From positions 558,001 through 622,000 of the forward strand of contig NZ_KV880637.1 of NCBI RefSeq assembly GCF_001907695.1: a stretch of DNA of 64,000 nt, read 5' to 3'. Every line of letters starts with the position of its first letter. Within the stretch, counting starts at the first letter, position 1. Position numbers and translations under genes: made by a program. This document shows positions 18,242 to 27,109 of this stretch, one piece after another. This DNA comes from Thalassospira sp. TSL5-1 (GTDB lineage: Bacteria > Pseudomonadota > Alphaproteobacteria > Rhodospirillales > Thalassospiraceae). Below the pieces are notes generated by a model that was not told the DNA's origin, ran no database searches, and saw only the letters and a program-made list of their open reading frames with translations.

Positions 18242-19383
18242 TACATCACCTCGATTTCGGCCTGAAGGGCACCGGATGCCTTGATGGCCTGCAAAATTGT
18301 AATCATGTCGCGCGGGCCAACGCCCAGGCTGTTGAGGCCGCTGACCAGTTCCTGAAGCGTCACACCGGTATCGAGAATGCCCAGTTTTTTGTCGGCACCC
18401 TCATCGACCTGCACGTCAGTACGCGGAACGGTGGTGGTGGTCCCCCCCTGCGAGAAGGGCGAGGGTTGCGAGACTTGCGGGGTTTCCGTAACCCGGATTG
18501 TCAGATTGCCCTGGGCAATGGCAACGCGGTTGATGCGCACATTCTCGCCCATCACGATGGTGCCGGTGGATTCATCAATCACCACCTTGGCAATCTGGTC
18601 GGGTTCAACGCGCAGCTGTTCAATATCGGTCAGCAGGGCAACGACATTTTTCTGGTAGCGATCCGGCACGCTCAGGCGCACGGTGCCCGGGTCGCTGGGG
18701 CGGGCGGCGACTTCGCCCAAATAGGCGTTGACCGCGTTGGAAATGCGGCGGGCCGTGGTGAAATCCGGGTTGCGCAGAACAATCGTCATATTGTTCATCG
18801 CATTCAGATTAAAGTCGATTTCGCGTTCAATAATCGCCCCATTGGCGATGCGCGCGGCGGTCGGTACGCCCTTGACCACGGTTTGGGCGTTGCCCTGCGC
18901 GCTAAAGCCGCCGACAGCAACCGGGCCCTGGGCCACGGCATAAACCTCGCCATCGGCACCGACCAGGGGGGTCACCAAAAGGGTTCCGCCTTGCAGACTG
19001 TCGGCAGTGCCAATGGCACTGATATTAACGTCAATCTTGGAACCCTGGCGGGAAAAGGGCGGCAGGGTGCTTGTCACCATCACTGCGGCAATGTTGTCTG
19101 ATTTGATATTTTCAATCTGATCGCGAACGTTGATGCCCAGCCGTTCGAGCATGGCAACCATGCTCTGGCGGGTAAACTCCGCGTCCTTCATATCGTCGCC
19201 CGTCCCATTCAGGCCCACAACCAAACCATAACCGACCAGCATGTTGTCACGCACGCCTTCAAAATCGGCGATATCCTTGATGCGTGACTGCGCTTGCGCG
19301 CTGGATAGCGGGGCCAGGGCGAAAATGCCCAGTGCCGCGACAATCGCTGCCTGAAATGCAAATTTGCCAAGACGCTTGATCAT
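18241..19383 (-). CDS. flgI: Flagellar P-ring protein FlgI
   Basis: A 380-residue FlgI with a Sec signal peptide (residues 1-32, cleavage after AQA). The typical FlgI landmarks follow: IKDIADFEGVRDNMLVGYGL, LNGTGDD, MLERLGINV and the C-terminal TLQELVSGLNSLGVGPRDMI. It forms the bushing around the rod in the peptidoglycan layer, with FlgA as chaperone. It is the first gene of flgI-flgJ-flgN-flgK-flgL, behind a sigma-54 promoter at 19471. Confidence 0.95.
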   Translation of the reverse strand: MIKRLGKFAFQAAIVAALGIFALAPLSSAQAQSRIKDIADFEGVRDNMLVGYGLVVGLNGTGDDMKDAEFTRQSMVAMLERLGINVRDQIENIKSDNIAAVMVTSTLPPFSRQGSKIDVNISAIGTADSLQGGTLLVTPLVGADGEVYAVAQGPVAVGGFSAQGNAQTVVKGVPTAARIANGAIIEREIDFNLNAMNNMTIVLRNPDFTTARRISNAVNAYLGEVAARPSDPGTVRLSVPDRYQKNVVALLTDIEQLRVEPDQIAKVVIDESTGTIVMGENVRINRVAIAQGNLTIRVTETPQVSQPSPFSQGGTTTTVPRTDVQVDEGADKKLGILDTGVTLQELVSGLNSLGVGPRDMITILQAIKASGALQAEIEVM

Positions 19384-19407
19384 GGTTGAGTGTTCCGCTG
19401 TGTCTGG

Positions 19408-19423
19408 GGCGACAAAAATCGCC
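19408..19423. promoter_or_regulatory. Palindrome GGCGA-N6-TCGCC in the flgI leader
   Basis: Inverted repeat GGCGA/TCGCC between the flgI sigma-54 promoter and the flgI ATG, 25-40 bp before the ATG. It resembles the sites in the fliD and flgF leaders. The role is inferred. Confidence 0.35.
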
Positions 19424-19470
19424 GGTTAACTGGTGGTGCATCCGCAATTGGATGCCCGCGTCAGGAAATA

Positions 19471-19486
19471 AGCGAAAAACGTGCCA
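19471..19486 (-). promoter_or_regulatory. Sigma-54 promoter of flgI operon
   Basis: The minus strand reads TGGCACG-TTTT-TCGCT: a full -24 box, correct spacing and a -12 box with one mismatch. It lies 88 bp before flgI. The rest of 19487-19745 holds a GC hairpin with T-run at 19577-19607 of unclear purpose and a weak sigma-54-like site (19701-19715) before fliX whose -12 box reads GG instead of GC. Confidence 0.75.
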
Positions 19487-19745
19487 ATCGAGCATTTGCG
19501 GGGGCTGTGTGAAGGTATTTTAGACTTTTTCCAGTAAATGCAGGTCTTTACCGGGCTGAAAAGGTGTGGGCTGGCCGGGCTTCACGATGACCCGGCATTT
19601 TTTTCCGGTTGCCCCGGCGGCTTGTTTCAGGAAGACTCGACAAATTCCCGATTTGACGCCAGATAGGGGATGTAAACACATATTGGTCAGCATTCCTTGT
19701 TGGCATATGGATTGGCGCAGGACGCATAGCAAGGCAGTAAGCATC

Positions 19746-20192
19746 ATGAAGGTAAGCGGATCAAAAGGCACGACATCGGGTGCAGCGACACGCAAGACCA
19801 CAGGCGCCGGTGGTTCAGGAGAGGGATTTGCCAATGTCATGCGCTCCAGCGGGCAGGGTGCCGAACGTGCGGCAGGTGCCGGTGGGCTTCATGCGCCGTC
19901 ATCGGTTAGCGCCCTTGATGCTTTGCTGGCCCTGCAACAAAGTGGCGATGCGCTGGATTCTCCGCGCAAACGCTCGGTTGCCCGTGCCAAAACCCTGCTA
20001 GATCAGCTTGAGCGTGTGCGCAATGCTCTTTTGGGTGGGGGGCTTCCCGCATCACAATTGGCGCAACTCGTTGATGTGGTGGGAAAACAGCGCGAAGAAA
20101 TTGATGATCCCGCCCTGTCAGAGGTTCTTGACGAGATCGAGTTGCGCGCCCGGGTTGAATTGGCAAAACTGGATGTTGCCGGTTTGCGTTAG
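19746..20192 (+). CDS. fliX: Flagellar assembly regulator FliX
   Basis: The ATG at 19746 gives 148 residues starting MKVSG, the conserved FliX opening. A Gly/Ser/Thr-rich linker follows, then a helical domain with SALDALLALQ and a C-terminal RARVELAKLD. A longer reading from 19566 exists but its extra residues look non-coding. In Caulobacter FliX links early basal-body assembly to the sigma-54 activator FlbD. It is divergent from the flgI operon, which fits such a checkpoint role. FlbD is not in this window. Confidence 0.88.
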   Translation: MKVSGSKGTTSGAATRKTTGAGGSGEGFANVMRSSGQGAERAAGAGGLHAPSSVSALDALLALQQSGDALDSPRKRSVARAKTLLDQLERVRNALLGGGLPASQLAQLVDVVGKQREEIDDPALSEVLDEIELRARVELAKLDVAGLR

Positions 20193-20275
20193 GCGTGGCA
20201 AAAGGTCCTATGTGACTGAATTTAAGTCATTTTCTTGGGATGTCTCGATTAATTTGGCGAAATTGTTCAATCAGC

Positions 20276-20304
20276 TTGCACCTATAGGCTGCTACCTCTA
20301 TATT
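20276..20304 (+). promoter_or_regulatory. Candidate sigma-70 promoter of dksA
   Basis: TTGCAC and TATATT are separated by 17 bp and lie about 37 bp upstream of the dksA ATG. The -10 box is five of six, the -35 box three of six. Confidence 0.4.
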
Positions 20305-20340
20305 CCCGCGCGATCGGTGAGTCCTGTATAGAGGGCATAC

Positions 20341-20757
20341 ATGACTATCACGTTACCACCTGACTATCGTCCCGCCGAGGACGAAGAGTTTATGAACCCG
20401 CGTCAGCGGGAATATTTCCGCCAGAAGCTGTTGGCCTGGCGGGCAGAACTTTTGCACGAATCTTCAGAAACACTGGCAAATCTTCAGGACGGAGGATTGC
20501 AAGAACCCGATCTTACTGACCGCGCTTCTGCGGAGACCGAGCGGGCACTTGAATTGCGGACGCGTGATCGTGCGCGCAAGCTGATTTCCAAGATTGACGC
20601 CGCTCTGCGCCGTATTGAAGACGGATCCTATGGTTACTGCGAAGAAACTGACGAACCGATCAGCCTGAAACGTTTGGAAGCCCGTCCGATTGCGACCCTG
20701 AGCATCGAAGCCCAGGAACGTCATGAACGGATGGAGCGGACCCGCCGCGACGATTGA
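20341..20757 (+). CDS. dksA: RNA polymerase-binding transcription factor DksA
   Basis: A 138-residue DksA. The long coiled coil (about 20-95) carries the DxxDxA tip (D57, D60, A62) that reaches into the polymerase secondary channel. The globular end keeps only C100 of the four zinc cysteines (C-x-x-T, then LSIEA), the degenerate pattern usual in alphaproteobacteria. With ppGpp it adjusts rRNA and amino-acid promoters. It has its own terminator at 20865 and is probably monocistronic. Confidence 0.95.
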   Translation: MTITLPPDYRPAEDEEFMNPRQREYFRQKLLAWRAELLHESSETLANLQDGGLQEPDLTDRASAETERALELRTRDRARKLISKIDAALRRIEDGSYGYCEETDEPISLKRLEARPIATLSIEAQERHERMERTRRDD

Positions 20758-20864
20758 GTCTTGCGGTCAAAAATACGGCAAAAACGGGAACTTAAAATCA
20801 ATACCGTTGCCGGATAAGACATGTTTCTTGTGGGAGAAACGCTTTGACGGGGATACCCCAAAAC

Positions 20865-20897
20865 GGGATCGGCCTAAAATGGGCCGGTCCCTTTTTT
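20865..20897 (+). terminator. Terminator of dksA
   Basis: A 10-bp stem (GGGATCGGCC/GGCCGGTCCC with one G-T pair, 7-nt loop) is followed by six T residues. Confidence 0.9.
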
Positions 20898-20910
20898 ATC
20901 TGATCTTTAT

Positions 20911-20940
20911 TAAAGCATTTTGCCCTTGATCAGGCGCATT
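20911..20940. repeat. Solo copy of the 37-kb repeat arm
   Basis: The bases TAAAGCATTTTGCCCTT-G-ATCAGGCG match both arms of the inverted-repeat element at 37451-37717, with one change in the first 25 bases. It stands alone between the dksA terminator and the flgH terminator. The remainder of 20941-21122 shows nothing else recognisable. Confidence 0.6.
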
Positions 20941-21122
20941 GTTCGGGCGGACACCGCCAATATCGGTATGTTGTCAAACGGTGTAATGTCGCGAAACGTC
21001 GTCGAAAAAAAAACTTTGAACTTAGCCCCGTTATGTTCTCGGCCCCTTCCTCGCCAGACAGAAGGTTTTCTCCGGCAGAATGTCGCAAATTAAAGACAAA
21101 TCGCTTGAGCTTCTGCACAAAT

Positions 21123-21154
21123 AAAAACCGGCCGGCACCAGGGTGCCAGCCGGT
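21123..21154 (-). terminator. Terminator after flgH
   Basis: On the minus strand a long stem (ACCGGC.GGCACC with GGTGCC.GCCGGT, 2-nt loop) ends in a short T-run, 55 bp after the flgH stop. It closes flgF-flgG-flgA-flgH. Confidence 0.8.
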
Positions 21155-21208
21155 ATTCGGGGCGGGCGACAGTGCCCGTGCGGAACCCCGAAGCCTTTAA
21201 AAGACGGA

Positions 21209-22006
21209 TCAGAACGGCAGCAGAATATCCATGATCTCGCTGCCATAGCGGGGCTGCTGGACATCCGAAATCGTACCACGACCACCATAGGAAATGCGGG
21301 CTTCTGCGATTTTGTCGTAAGAAACCGTATTGGTGGATGTGATATCCGCAGCACGGATCACGCCAGCCACCTGAACCTCGCGCACTTCCGAGTTAACGCG
21401 AATTTCCTGGCGTCCATGAATGACATAGTTGCCGTTGGGTAAAATCTGTACAATGATCGCCGCGACCTTCAGATCGATTGATTCAGTGCGGTCCAGCGTG
21501 CCGCCGCCTGAATTTGATGTATTGCTGTTGATACTAAACAGATTGGCCGGGTTAACCGTTTCGGGCAGAACTTTGGTGATCTGGCTTTCCAGACCCAAAA
21601 GTGACGGCGCTCCCATACCTTCGGTATTTTTTCGGGTGCGGGCGGTGGTGTTGGCCAGTTTCGCCTTGTCATCAATTGCGATGCTGACGGTTAGAATATC
21701 CCCCACCTGGCTGGCGCGCTGATCCTTGAAAAAGGATCGTGCGCCCGTGCGCCACAGCGAATTGGGGTTGTTTTCGGCAACCTGTGGGGCGGGCATGGGC
21801 ATGCTGACCGGGCGGTAGCCCGGTGATTGTGTCGGGTTATTGATGCCCGACAGTTTCGGGGCTTCCCCAACTTCCGAAAGCCGTCGCATGGTATTGCAGC
21901 CTGACAACAGGGCTGTGGCACAAATCAGTGAAACGGCAACCGCCATTTTGGGAAAGCGGTTACTGCGCCGGGTCGGCACTGTTTGCTGTGATATGAAGTC
22001 GGTCAT
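21209..22006 (-). CDS. flgH: Flagellar L-ring lipoprotein FlgH
   Basis: A 265-residue FlgH. An N-terminal helix ends in a lipobox (LLSGC, Cys at about 37), then comes the FlgH body with SLWRTGARSFFKDQRASQVGDILTV (residues about 83-107) and the C-terminal YGGRGTISDVQQPRYGSEI. The first about 20 residues are unusually polar before the signal helix; a start at a later Met is possible. FlgH forms the outer-membrane ring around the rod. It has its own perfect sigma-54 promoter although flgA lies only 150 bp upstream. Confidence 0.94.
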   Translation of the reverse strand: MTDFISQQTVPTRRSNRFPKMAVAVSLICATALLSGCNTMRRLSEVGEAPKLSGINNPTQSPGYRPVSMPMPAPQVAENNPNSLWRTGARSFFKDQRASQVGDILTVSIAIDDKAKLANTTARTRKNTEGMGAPSLLGLESQITKVLPETVNPANLFSINSNTSNSGGGTLDRTESIDLKVAAIIVQILPNGNYVIHGRQEIRVNSEVREVQVAGVIRAADITSTNTVSYDKIAEARISYGGRGTISDVQQPRYGSEIMDILLPF

Positions 22007-22038
22007 TTTATCCTCCTGGGTTCCGCACCTAAATAACT

Positions 22039-22054
22039 AGCAACCGGCGTGCCA
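22039..22054 (-). promoter_or_regulatory. Sigma-54 promoter of flgH
   Basis: The minus strand reads TGGCACG-CCGG-TTGCT, a perfect match to the sigma-54 consensus, 33 bp before the flgH ATG in the flgA-flgH gap. Confidence 0.88.
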
Positions 22055-22156
22055 GTTATGGAGCCAAAGACAGGGCAAAGCTTGCCGGGCTCGGTTTACA
22101 TCACTGTGCAAAACCGGTTGGTGGCGATTGGCGGAGGATGGGATTGTTTGTCGCGG

Positions 22157-23113
22157 TTACTGACTCATGGCGGGAATGGCGCGGACATCGTTTTCCGCGG
22201 TGACTTCAACCTGAATGGTTTTGTTGCTTTGCAAATTCATCACCCGGATAACATCGCCCAATGACCCGTCTTCCAGAGACTTGCCCCGCGCGGTGAGCGA
22301 CATATTGGCGGTTTCCAGCCGGATCGTGACAATTGCGCCGCGTTTTACCAAAATTGGCGCGGTGAAATCGCGATTCAGCAGGGGGTCGCCAGGGCCGATG
22401 CTGCGGCGGACTTCTTTGCCGATCACATCGGACGGGTCGCGCACCACATTTGATTGCAGCCGGTCAGCGCGAAATTCGCGCATTTCCACCTGATCGGGGC
22501 GGATGATGTCGCCGCGCCTAACAGAGTCAACCAGAACGGGCACCTGTTCGATCTGGAAATAACGACCATTCATGCGATAGGTGCGTTGGGCACTGGTGCC
22601 GCGCCCGGTGGTCACATCGGCGACAAAACGTCCGGTGCGGCGATTGACATTCAGGCCGGTTACTTCAAGCTGGGCAGGCGCATCAACAGGTAGATGAATG
22701 CGAAATGTTTCCCCTCCCAGATCAACGGAAAAGGGCCCGGAGATGCCGTAATCCTGCAGGGCGGCGTGGATGCTATTGGAAATTTCGTCAATGCCGATGG
22801 TCTGGCTGTCGCGGGTGACAATAATCTGGTCGCCCGTGGTGCGGGGGCGCCAGCTGACTTTGTATCGCTGGGCAATTCCTGCCAGCCAGCGATAATCCAG
22901 TACCGCCTGCTGGCCCGGTTGCGGGGCATGGGCCACGGCAACTTTTTCCTGCTCGGGCGTAAGGCCGCTAAAGATATCCCCCAGGGTGATATAGGTTCCC
23001 TCGATACGTGCCTGCGGACGCAGAAAAATATCTGCATCCTGCGCCTGGCCATAGCCGGGCAGCAGGAGCGAAAAAACCATCACTAGGGCGGCAAGAATGT
23101 TTCGTGTCATCAT
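22157..23113 (-). CDS. flgA: P-ring assembly chaperone FlgA
   Basis: A 318-residue FlgA with a Sec signal peptide (residues 1-24, AQA). The N-terminal half is beta-rich, and the C-terminal SAF domain (about 180-315) is clear: VPVLVDSVRRGDII, DVIGKEVRRSIGPGDPL, KRGAIVTI and GDVIRVMNLQSNKTIQVEV. FlgA is a periplasmic chaperone for FlgI. It is somewhat longer than the enterobacterial protein. It follows flgG by 109 bp. Confidence 0.92.
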   Translation of the reverse strand: MMTRNILAALVMVFSLLLPGYGQAQDADIFLRPQARIEGTYITLGDIFSGLTPEQEKVAVAHAPQPGQQAVLDYRWLAGIAQRYKVSWRPRTTGDQIIVTRDSQTIGIDEISNSIHAALQDYGISGPFSVDLGGETFRIHLPVDAPAQLEVTGLNVNRRTGRFVADVTTGRGTSAQRTYRMNGRYFQIEQVPVLVDSVRRGDIIRPDQVEMREFRADRLQSNVVRDPSDVIGKEVRRSIGPGDPLLNRDFTAPILVKRGAIVTIRLETANMSLTARGKSLEDGSLGDVIRVMNLQSNKTIQVEVTAENDVRAIPAMSQ

Positions 23114-23222
23114 GCCCGCGATGTTAGCACCAAAACACCAATGACCGGTAAATCAAATCGCAAAATTGCAAAAGCCGACAAAGTTTGCCTGCAAAGGCGC
23201 ATTGTCACATTAAGCGGTGGAA

Positions 23223-24008
23223 TTACCGGAGATTGCTGATTGCGCCAAGCATGTCGTTTGTTGTCGAAATGGATTTGGAATTCATTTCATAGGCACGCTG
23301 GGCCTTGATCAGGTTGGTGACTTCCTGAACCACATTGACGTTCGAGGATTCAAGATACCCCTGAAGAAGCTTGCCAAAACCGACAGAACCGGCCGTCCCC
23401 GTGTTGGGCGTGCCCGAAGCATCGGTTTCAAGAAACAGGTTGTCGCCAAGTGCGCTCATCCCGGCCGGGTTGATGAAGGTGGCAAGCTGGATTTGACCAA
23501 GATTTTGCGGGGCCACCTGGCCGTCAATTTCGGCAAAAACTTCACCCGACCCGTTGATGGTCACGGATTTGGCGTTGTTGGGTACGGTGATGCCGGGCTG
23601 AATGGCATAGCCATCCTTGGTCACGATCTGGCCATTGCCATCGAGCTTAAAGGTTCCGTCGCGGGTATAGGCTGTTTCGCCGCTGGGCAGGTTGACCTGG
23701 AAAAAGCCGCGTCCCTGCAGGGCAACGTCCAGTTCGTTTTCGGTAAGGGTTGGGCTGCCCTGGCCCATATAGCGGCCAATGGCGGCGGTTTTAACACCCA
23801 TACCAACCTGCACGCCGACCGGCACAATGGTACCCGTGTCCGACGACGGTGAACCGGCGCGGCGCAAATCCTGATATAACAGGTCCTGGAACTCGGCGCG
23901 CTGTCGTTTATAGCCCGTGGTGGTCATATTGGCGATGTTGTTCGATGTCACATCCACATTAGTGGATTGTGCCATCATGCCCAGGGCTCCAATATCGAGT
24001 GACCGCAT
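23223..24008 (-). CDS. flgG: Flagellar distal rod protein FlgG
   Basis: A 261-residue FlgG of standard length. The N-terminus shows VDVTSNNIANMTTTGYKRQRAEFQDLLYQ and the C-terminus shows ESSNVNVVQEVTNLIKAQRAYEMNSK, both diagnostic of FlgG. It forms the distal rod that crosses the P- and L-rings. It lies 79 bp after flgF and before flgA. Confidence 0.96.
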   Translation of the reverse strand: MRSLDIGALGMMAQSTNVDVTSNNIANMTTTGYKRQRAEFQDLLYQDLRRAGSPSSDTGTIVPVGVQVGMGVKTAAIGRYMGQGSPTLTENELDVALQGRGFFQVNLPSGETAYTRDGTFKLDGNGQIVTKDGYAIQPGITVPNNAKSVTINGSGEVFAEIDGQVAPQNLGQIQLATFINPAGMSALGDNLFLETDASGTPNTGTAGSVGFGKLLQGYLESSNVNVVQEVTNLIKAQRAYEMNSKSISTTNDMLGAISNLR

Positions 24009-24087
24009 TTTTGTCTCCTCATGTCGCGCAAATTGCGCCGTCTTTGCTTGTGGCTCTGCTTTAGGCAGGGCAAATGGGATAGATCAG

Positions 24088-24828
24088 TTACGCGCGGACA
24101 TCGCCAAGTTTGTTGATCATGTCGCGCTGACGCTGGTTTTCGTTTTCAATGGTTCGGGTAACCGACTGATAGGTTCGCAGAACATCAATCATATCAACCA
24201 TCGCCTTGATGGGATTGACGTTGGATTTCTCAAGCGAGCCCTGGACCACACCGGGATTTTCAACCGCTTGGGGTTGCTGATCGGTGTTATAAAGCGATGA
24301 TCCTTCGGGTTTAAGCTGTTGTGCGTTGTCAAAGGTGGAAACCGCCAGCTTGCCGATCTGGCCAATGTCGGTTGATACCGTGCCATCCCCGGCAATTGTT
24401 ACCCGCGTGTCCGCCTGGCTGAAAAACAGCGGCTGTCCGGCATCGCTCAGGACCGGGTATCCGTCGGAATTGACAAGCTGACCACCGGGATCAAGCGAGA
24501 AATTACCATTGCGCGTGTAGCGCACACCATTAGGTGTATCGATGGAAAAATACATGTCCGGTTTGGTCAGTGCGATGTCAAAATCACGTTCGGTACGCTC
24601 GATATTGCCAACCCTCGTGTCGCGGTACTGGCCAATATCCTGGACCAGCGCAATTTTGCGTTCACCGCGAAAGGGGGCGTCCTTGTTGGCCGCCATCCAG
24701 TCGGTGAACATCATGTTCTGCTGTTTGTAGCCGTTGGTATCCATGTTCGCCAGGTTCTGCGTGATGGTGTCCATCTTGCTGCGCAGAACACGCTGGCGCG
24801 ACAGGGCAATATAGGATGTATTTTCCAT
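24088..24828 (-). CDS. flgF: Flagellar proximal rod protein FlgF
   Basis: A 246-residue FlgF. The N-terminus (MDTITQNLANMDTNGYKQQN) and the C-terminus (EKSNVNPIKAMVDMIDVLRTYQS) match the rod family. The middle VRYTRNGNFSLDPGGQLVNSDG is typical of FlgF. It is the first gene of flgF-flgG-flgA-flgH and is transcribed from a sigma-54 promoter at 24874, divergent from fliL. Confidence 0.94.
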   Translation of the reverse strand: MENTSYIALSRQRVLRSKMDTITQNLANMDTNGYKQQNMMFTDWMAANKDAPFRGERKIALVQDIGQYRDTRVGNIERTERDFDIALTKPDMYFSIDTPNGVRYTRNGNFSLDPGGQLVNSDGYPVLSDAGQPLFFSQADTRVTIAGDGTVSTDIGQIGKLAVSTFDNAQQLKPEGSSLYNTDQQPQAVENPGVVQGSLEKSNVNPIKAMVDMIDVLRTYQSVTRTIENENQRQRDMINKLGDVRA

Positions 24829-24849
24829 CTGGCTCTTATCCCGGTTACA

Positions 24850-24865
24850 GGCAAAAATTTCTGCC
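24850..24865. promoter_or_regulatory. Palindrome-like GGCAAAAATTTCTGCC in the flgF leader
   Basis: An imperfect version of the GGCAAATTTTGCC palindrome lies between the flgF sigma-54 promoter and the flgF ATG, the same relative place as in fliD. Confidence 0.3.
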
Positions 24866-24873
24866 AGCTATAA

Positions 24874-24889
24874 TGCGAATGCCGTGCCA
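24874..24889 (-). promoter_or_regulatory. Sigma-54 promoter of flgF operon
   Basis: The minus strand reads TGGCACG-GCAT-TCGCA, a full -24 box with correct spacing, 46 bp before flgF. Confidence 0.78.
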
Positions 24890-25118
24890 GTCTTTTTAAA
24901 GATATGAAAATAAAAGAAAAATCACGATGTGGTAAAACTTGCCGTGTCGGTTTTTTCCGGTCATGCGGCAAGAAACGCCCCGGTCCATGACGAATTTTGC
25001 AGGGGAGGCGGCAGGGGGCTGGTAAGGAGTTTGGCCCAGGCCCTTTGAGTGCCATAATATTAAGTGCGCTTGTTAAGGGTTGTGATTTGGGCGGTAACCA
25101 AGGGGCAGGGGGCTGGTT

Positions 25119-25134
25119 TGGCAGTCTTTTTGCA
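25119..25134 (+). promoter_or_regulatory. Candidate sigma-54 promoter of fliL-fliM
   Basis: TGGCAGT-CTTT-TTGCA keeps the essential GG and GC at the right distance. It would give a long leader of about 250 bases before fliL. No gene was recognised in 24890-25398, which otherwise holds only an inverted repeat CTTGCCG/CGGCAAG at 24938-24972. Confidence 0.5.
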
Positions 25135-25398
25135 TTGGCTTGGGTAAATTGCTGGTATTGCGCAATTTTGATCCCAAATGGTAAAGGGACAGGAGATGCC
25201 GCTGTTGGTCATGGCTTGCGGATAAGGTGGATGTCACACAGGGTGGGCAGGTGTTGTCGATTGGTGGCGCAGCCCTTATGATGGGCAACGGAATCTTAAG
25301 GTTGCCGGGATAATTCTGTCAGGCTGGTGCGCATTTTAAAAGCAAAGTGGCCAGACGGATACGGATCAAGGGCTGTATAAGGCAGACAGGACAGGCTG

Positions 25399-25938
25399 AT
25401 GGGTGACGACGTCGACGAAGTAGAAGGTGAAGAAGGTGGCGGCAAGCGCGGCAGTAAAAAGCTGCTGATTGTGATCGTTCTGCTGGTTCTGCTGTTAATT
25501 GGCGGGGCCGCAGCGGCCTATTTCACGGGTCTTTTGCAGCCTGTGATCGATATGGTAACAGGTGGCAGCAGCCAGACCACCGAGGAAACGGCATCGGACA
25601 AGTCGATCGAGCAGGCACCGGGTGTGCCCGAAAATGTCGGCTTTGTTGATTTGCCGGAAATTCTGGTCAACCTGAATGCCGGGAGTGGCAAGCAGAGTTA
25701 CCTTAAAATTCGCGTTAGCCTTGAAGTGGCCGATCAGACGATGGTGCCGGAAGTTGAACAGATGATGCCGCGCATTGTGGATAATTTTCAGGTTTATCTG
25801 CGCGAATTGCGCCCGGAAGATCTTGCCGGGTCCGAGGGCATGTTCCGTCTGCGCGAAGAATTGCTGATCAGGGTCAGTGCTGCGGCAAAACCCGCGAAAA
25901 TTAACGACGTCCTGTTTAAGGAAATGCTGGTACAATAG
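25399..25938 (+). CDS. fliL: Flagellar basal-body-associated protein FliL
   Basis: A 179-residue FliL. An acidic N-terminus precedes one membrane helix (about 22-44), then a periplasmic stomatin-like domain with VGFVDLPEILVNLN and SYLKIRVSLEV, ending in INDVLFKEMLVQ. FliL rings the stator and supports torque. It is followed by fliM after 46 bp. Confidence 0.93.
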   Translation: MGDDVDEVEGEEGGGKRGSKKLLIVIVLLVLLLIGGAAAAYFTGLLQPVIDMVTGGSSQTTEETASDKSIEQAPGVPENVGFVDLPEILVNLNAGSGKQSYLKIRVSLEVADQTMVPEVEQMMPRIVDNFQVYLRELRPEDLAGSEGMFRLREELLIRVSAAAKPAKINDVLFKEMLVQ

Positions 25939-25984
25939 GTTTGTAGCAGTTGATGTGCCGAGAGTGAGCCTGGGATAAACGCCA

Positions 25985-27109
25985 ATGGCCGATGAAGACG
26001 ATGATGATGCACTCGCCGCCGAATGGGAAGCGATGGCTGGCGGTGGCGAGGATGGAGACGGCGGCGATGATATGGCCGCCGAATGGGAATCCATGCTGGG
26101 CGAAGATGGCGGCGAGGAAGAAGACCTTGTCGGCCCCGGTTCCGCGCGTGTGCTCAATCAGGATGAAATCGACAGCCTGCTAGGCTTTGACGATGGCAGT
26201 GGTTCGGGCGACCAGTCCGGTATTCAGGCCATTATCAATTCCTCGATGGTGGCGTATGAACGTTTGCCGATGCTCGAAGTGGTCTTTGACCGCCTTGTGC
26301 GTATGATGTCCACCTCGCTGCGTAACTTTACCTCGGACAACGTCGAAGTCTCGCTTGATAACATTCTGTCGCTGCGCTTTGGTGACTATCTCAACTCCAT
26401 TCCCTTGCCAGCCATGCTGGGTGTTTTCAAGGCGGAGGAATGGGATAACTATGGCCTGCTAACGGTTGATTCCGCCCTGATCTATTCGATCGTGGACGTG
26501 TTGCTGGGCGGGCGCCGTGGTACGGCGGCCATGCGTATTGAAGGCCGCCCCTATACCACGATTGAACGTAACCTGGTTGAGCGCATGATCCATGTGGTTC
26601 TGGGCGATCTTTCCGCCGCGTTTGATCCGCTAAGCCCGGTCAATTTCCGCTTTGAACGCCTGGAAACCAACCCGCGCTTTGCCACCATTGCCCGTCATGC
26701 CAATGCTGCCATTGTCGCCAAGCTGCGTATCGATATGGAAGACCGTGGCGGACGGCTGGAACTTTTGATCCCCTATGCCACGCTGGAGCCGGTACGCGAA
26801 CTGTTGCTCCAGATGTTTATGGGGGAAAAGTTTGGCCGGGACTCGATTTGGGAAAACCACCTTGCCAACGAGTTGTGGCAGACGCATGTTAATTTGCTGG
26901 CCGTGCTGGATGAACAGGTCATGTCTTTGGGGGATGTGATCAACCTTGAGGTTGGCAACCGGATGTTGCTCAATACCGGGCCGACATCGCCGGTGGAAGT
27001 CCGGTGTGGGGATGTTGCGCTGTTTCGTGGCCTGATGGGGCGAAAAGGGGACCGAATCGCCATTCAGGTGCGTGAACGGGCGCGCAAAAACAAGGAGGAA
27101 ACCAGCTGA
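25985..27109 (+). CDS. fliM: Flagellar motor switch protein FliM
   Basis: A 374-residue FliM. A very acidic N-terminal stretch (about 1-50) precedes the LNQDEIDSLLGF motif. The middle CheC-like domain follows, with VVFDRLVRMMSTSLRNFTS and LLGGRRG, then the SpoA domain with VINLEVGNRMLLN. In enterobacteria the extreme N-terminus binds CheY-P. Here the LNQDEIDSLLGF segment lies at about residue 57, so the CheY-binding peptide is preceded by a long acidic arm. Its stop overlaps the start of the next gene. Confidence 0.95.
   Translation: MADEDDDDALAAEWEAMAGGGEDGDGGDDMAAEWESMLGEDGGEEEDLVGPGSARVLNQDEIDSLLGFDDGSGSGDQSGIQAIINSSMVAYERLPMLEVVFDRLVRMMSTSLRNFTSDNVEVSLDNILSLRFGDYLNSIPLPAMLGVFKAEEWDNYGLLTVDSALIYSIVDVLLGGRRGTAAMRIEGRPYTTIERNLVERMIHVVLGDLSAAFDPLSPVNFRFERLETNPRFATIARHANAAIVAKLRIDMEDRGGRLELLIPYATLEPVRELLLQMFMGEKFGRDSIWENHLANELWQTHVNLLAVLDEQVMSLGDVINLEVGNRMLLNTGPTSPVEVRCGDVALFRGLMGRKGDRIAIQVRERARKNKEETS

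Noticed and set aside
19701-19715. Sigma-54 promoter before fliX
   Set aside because: TGGCATA-TGGA-TTGG has GG where the essential GC of the -12 box should be.
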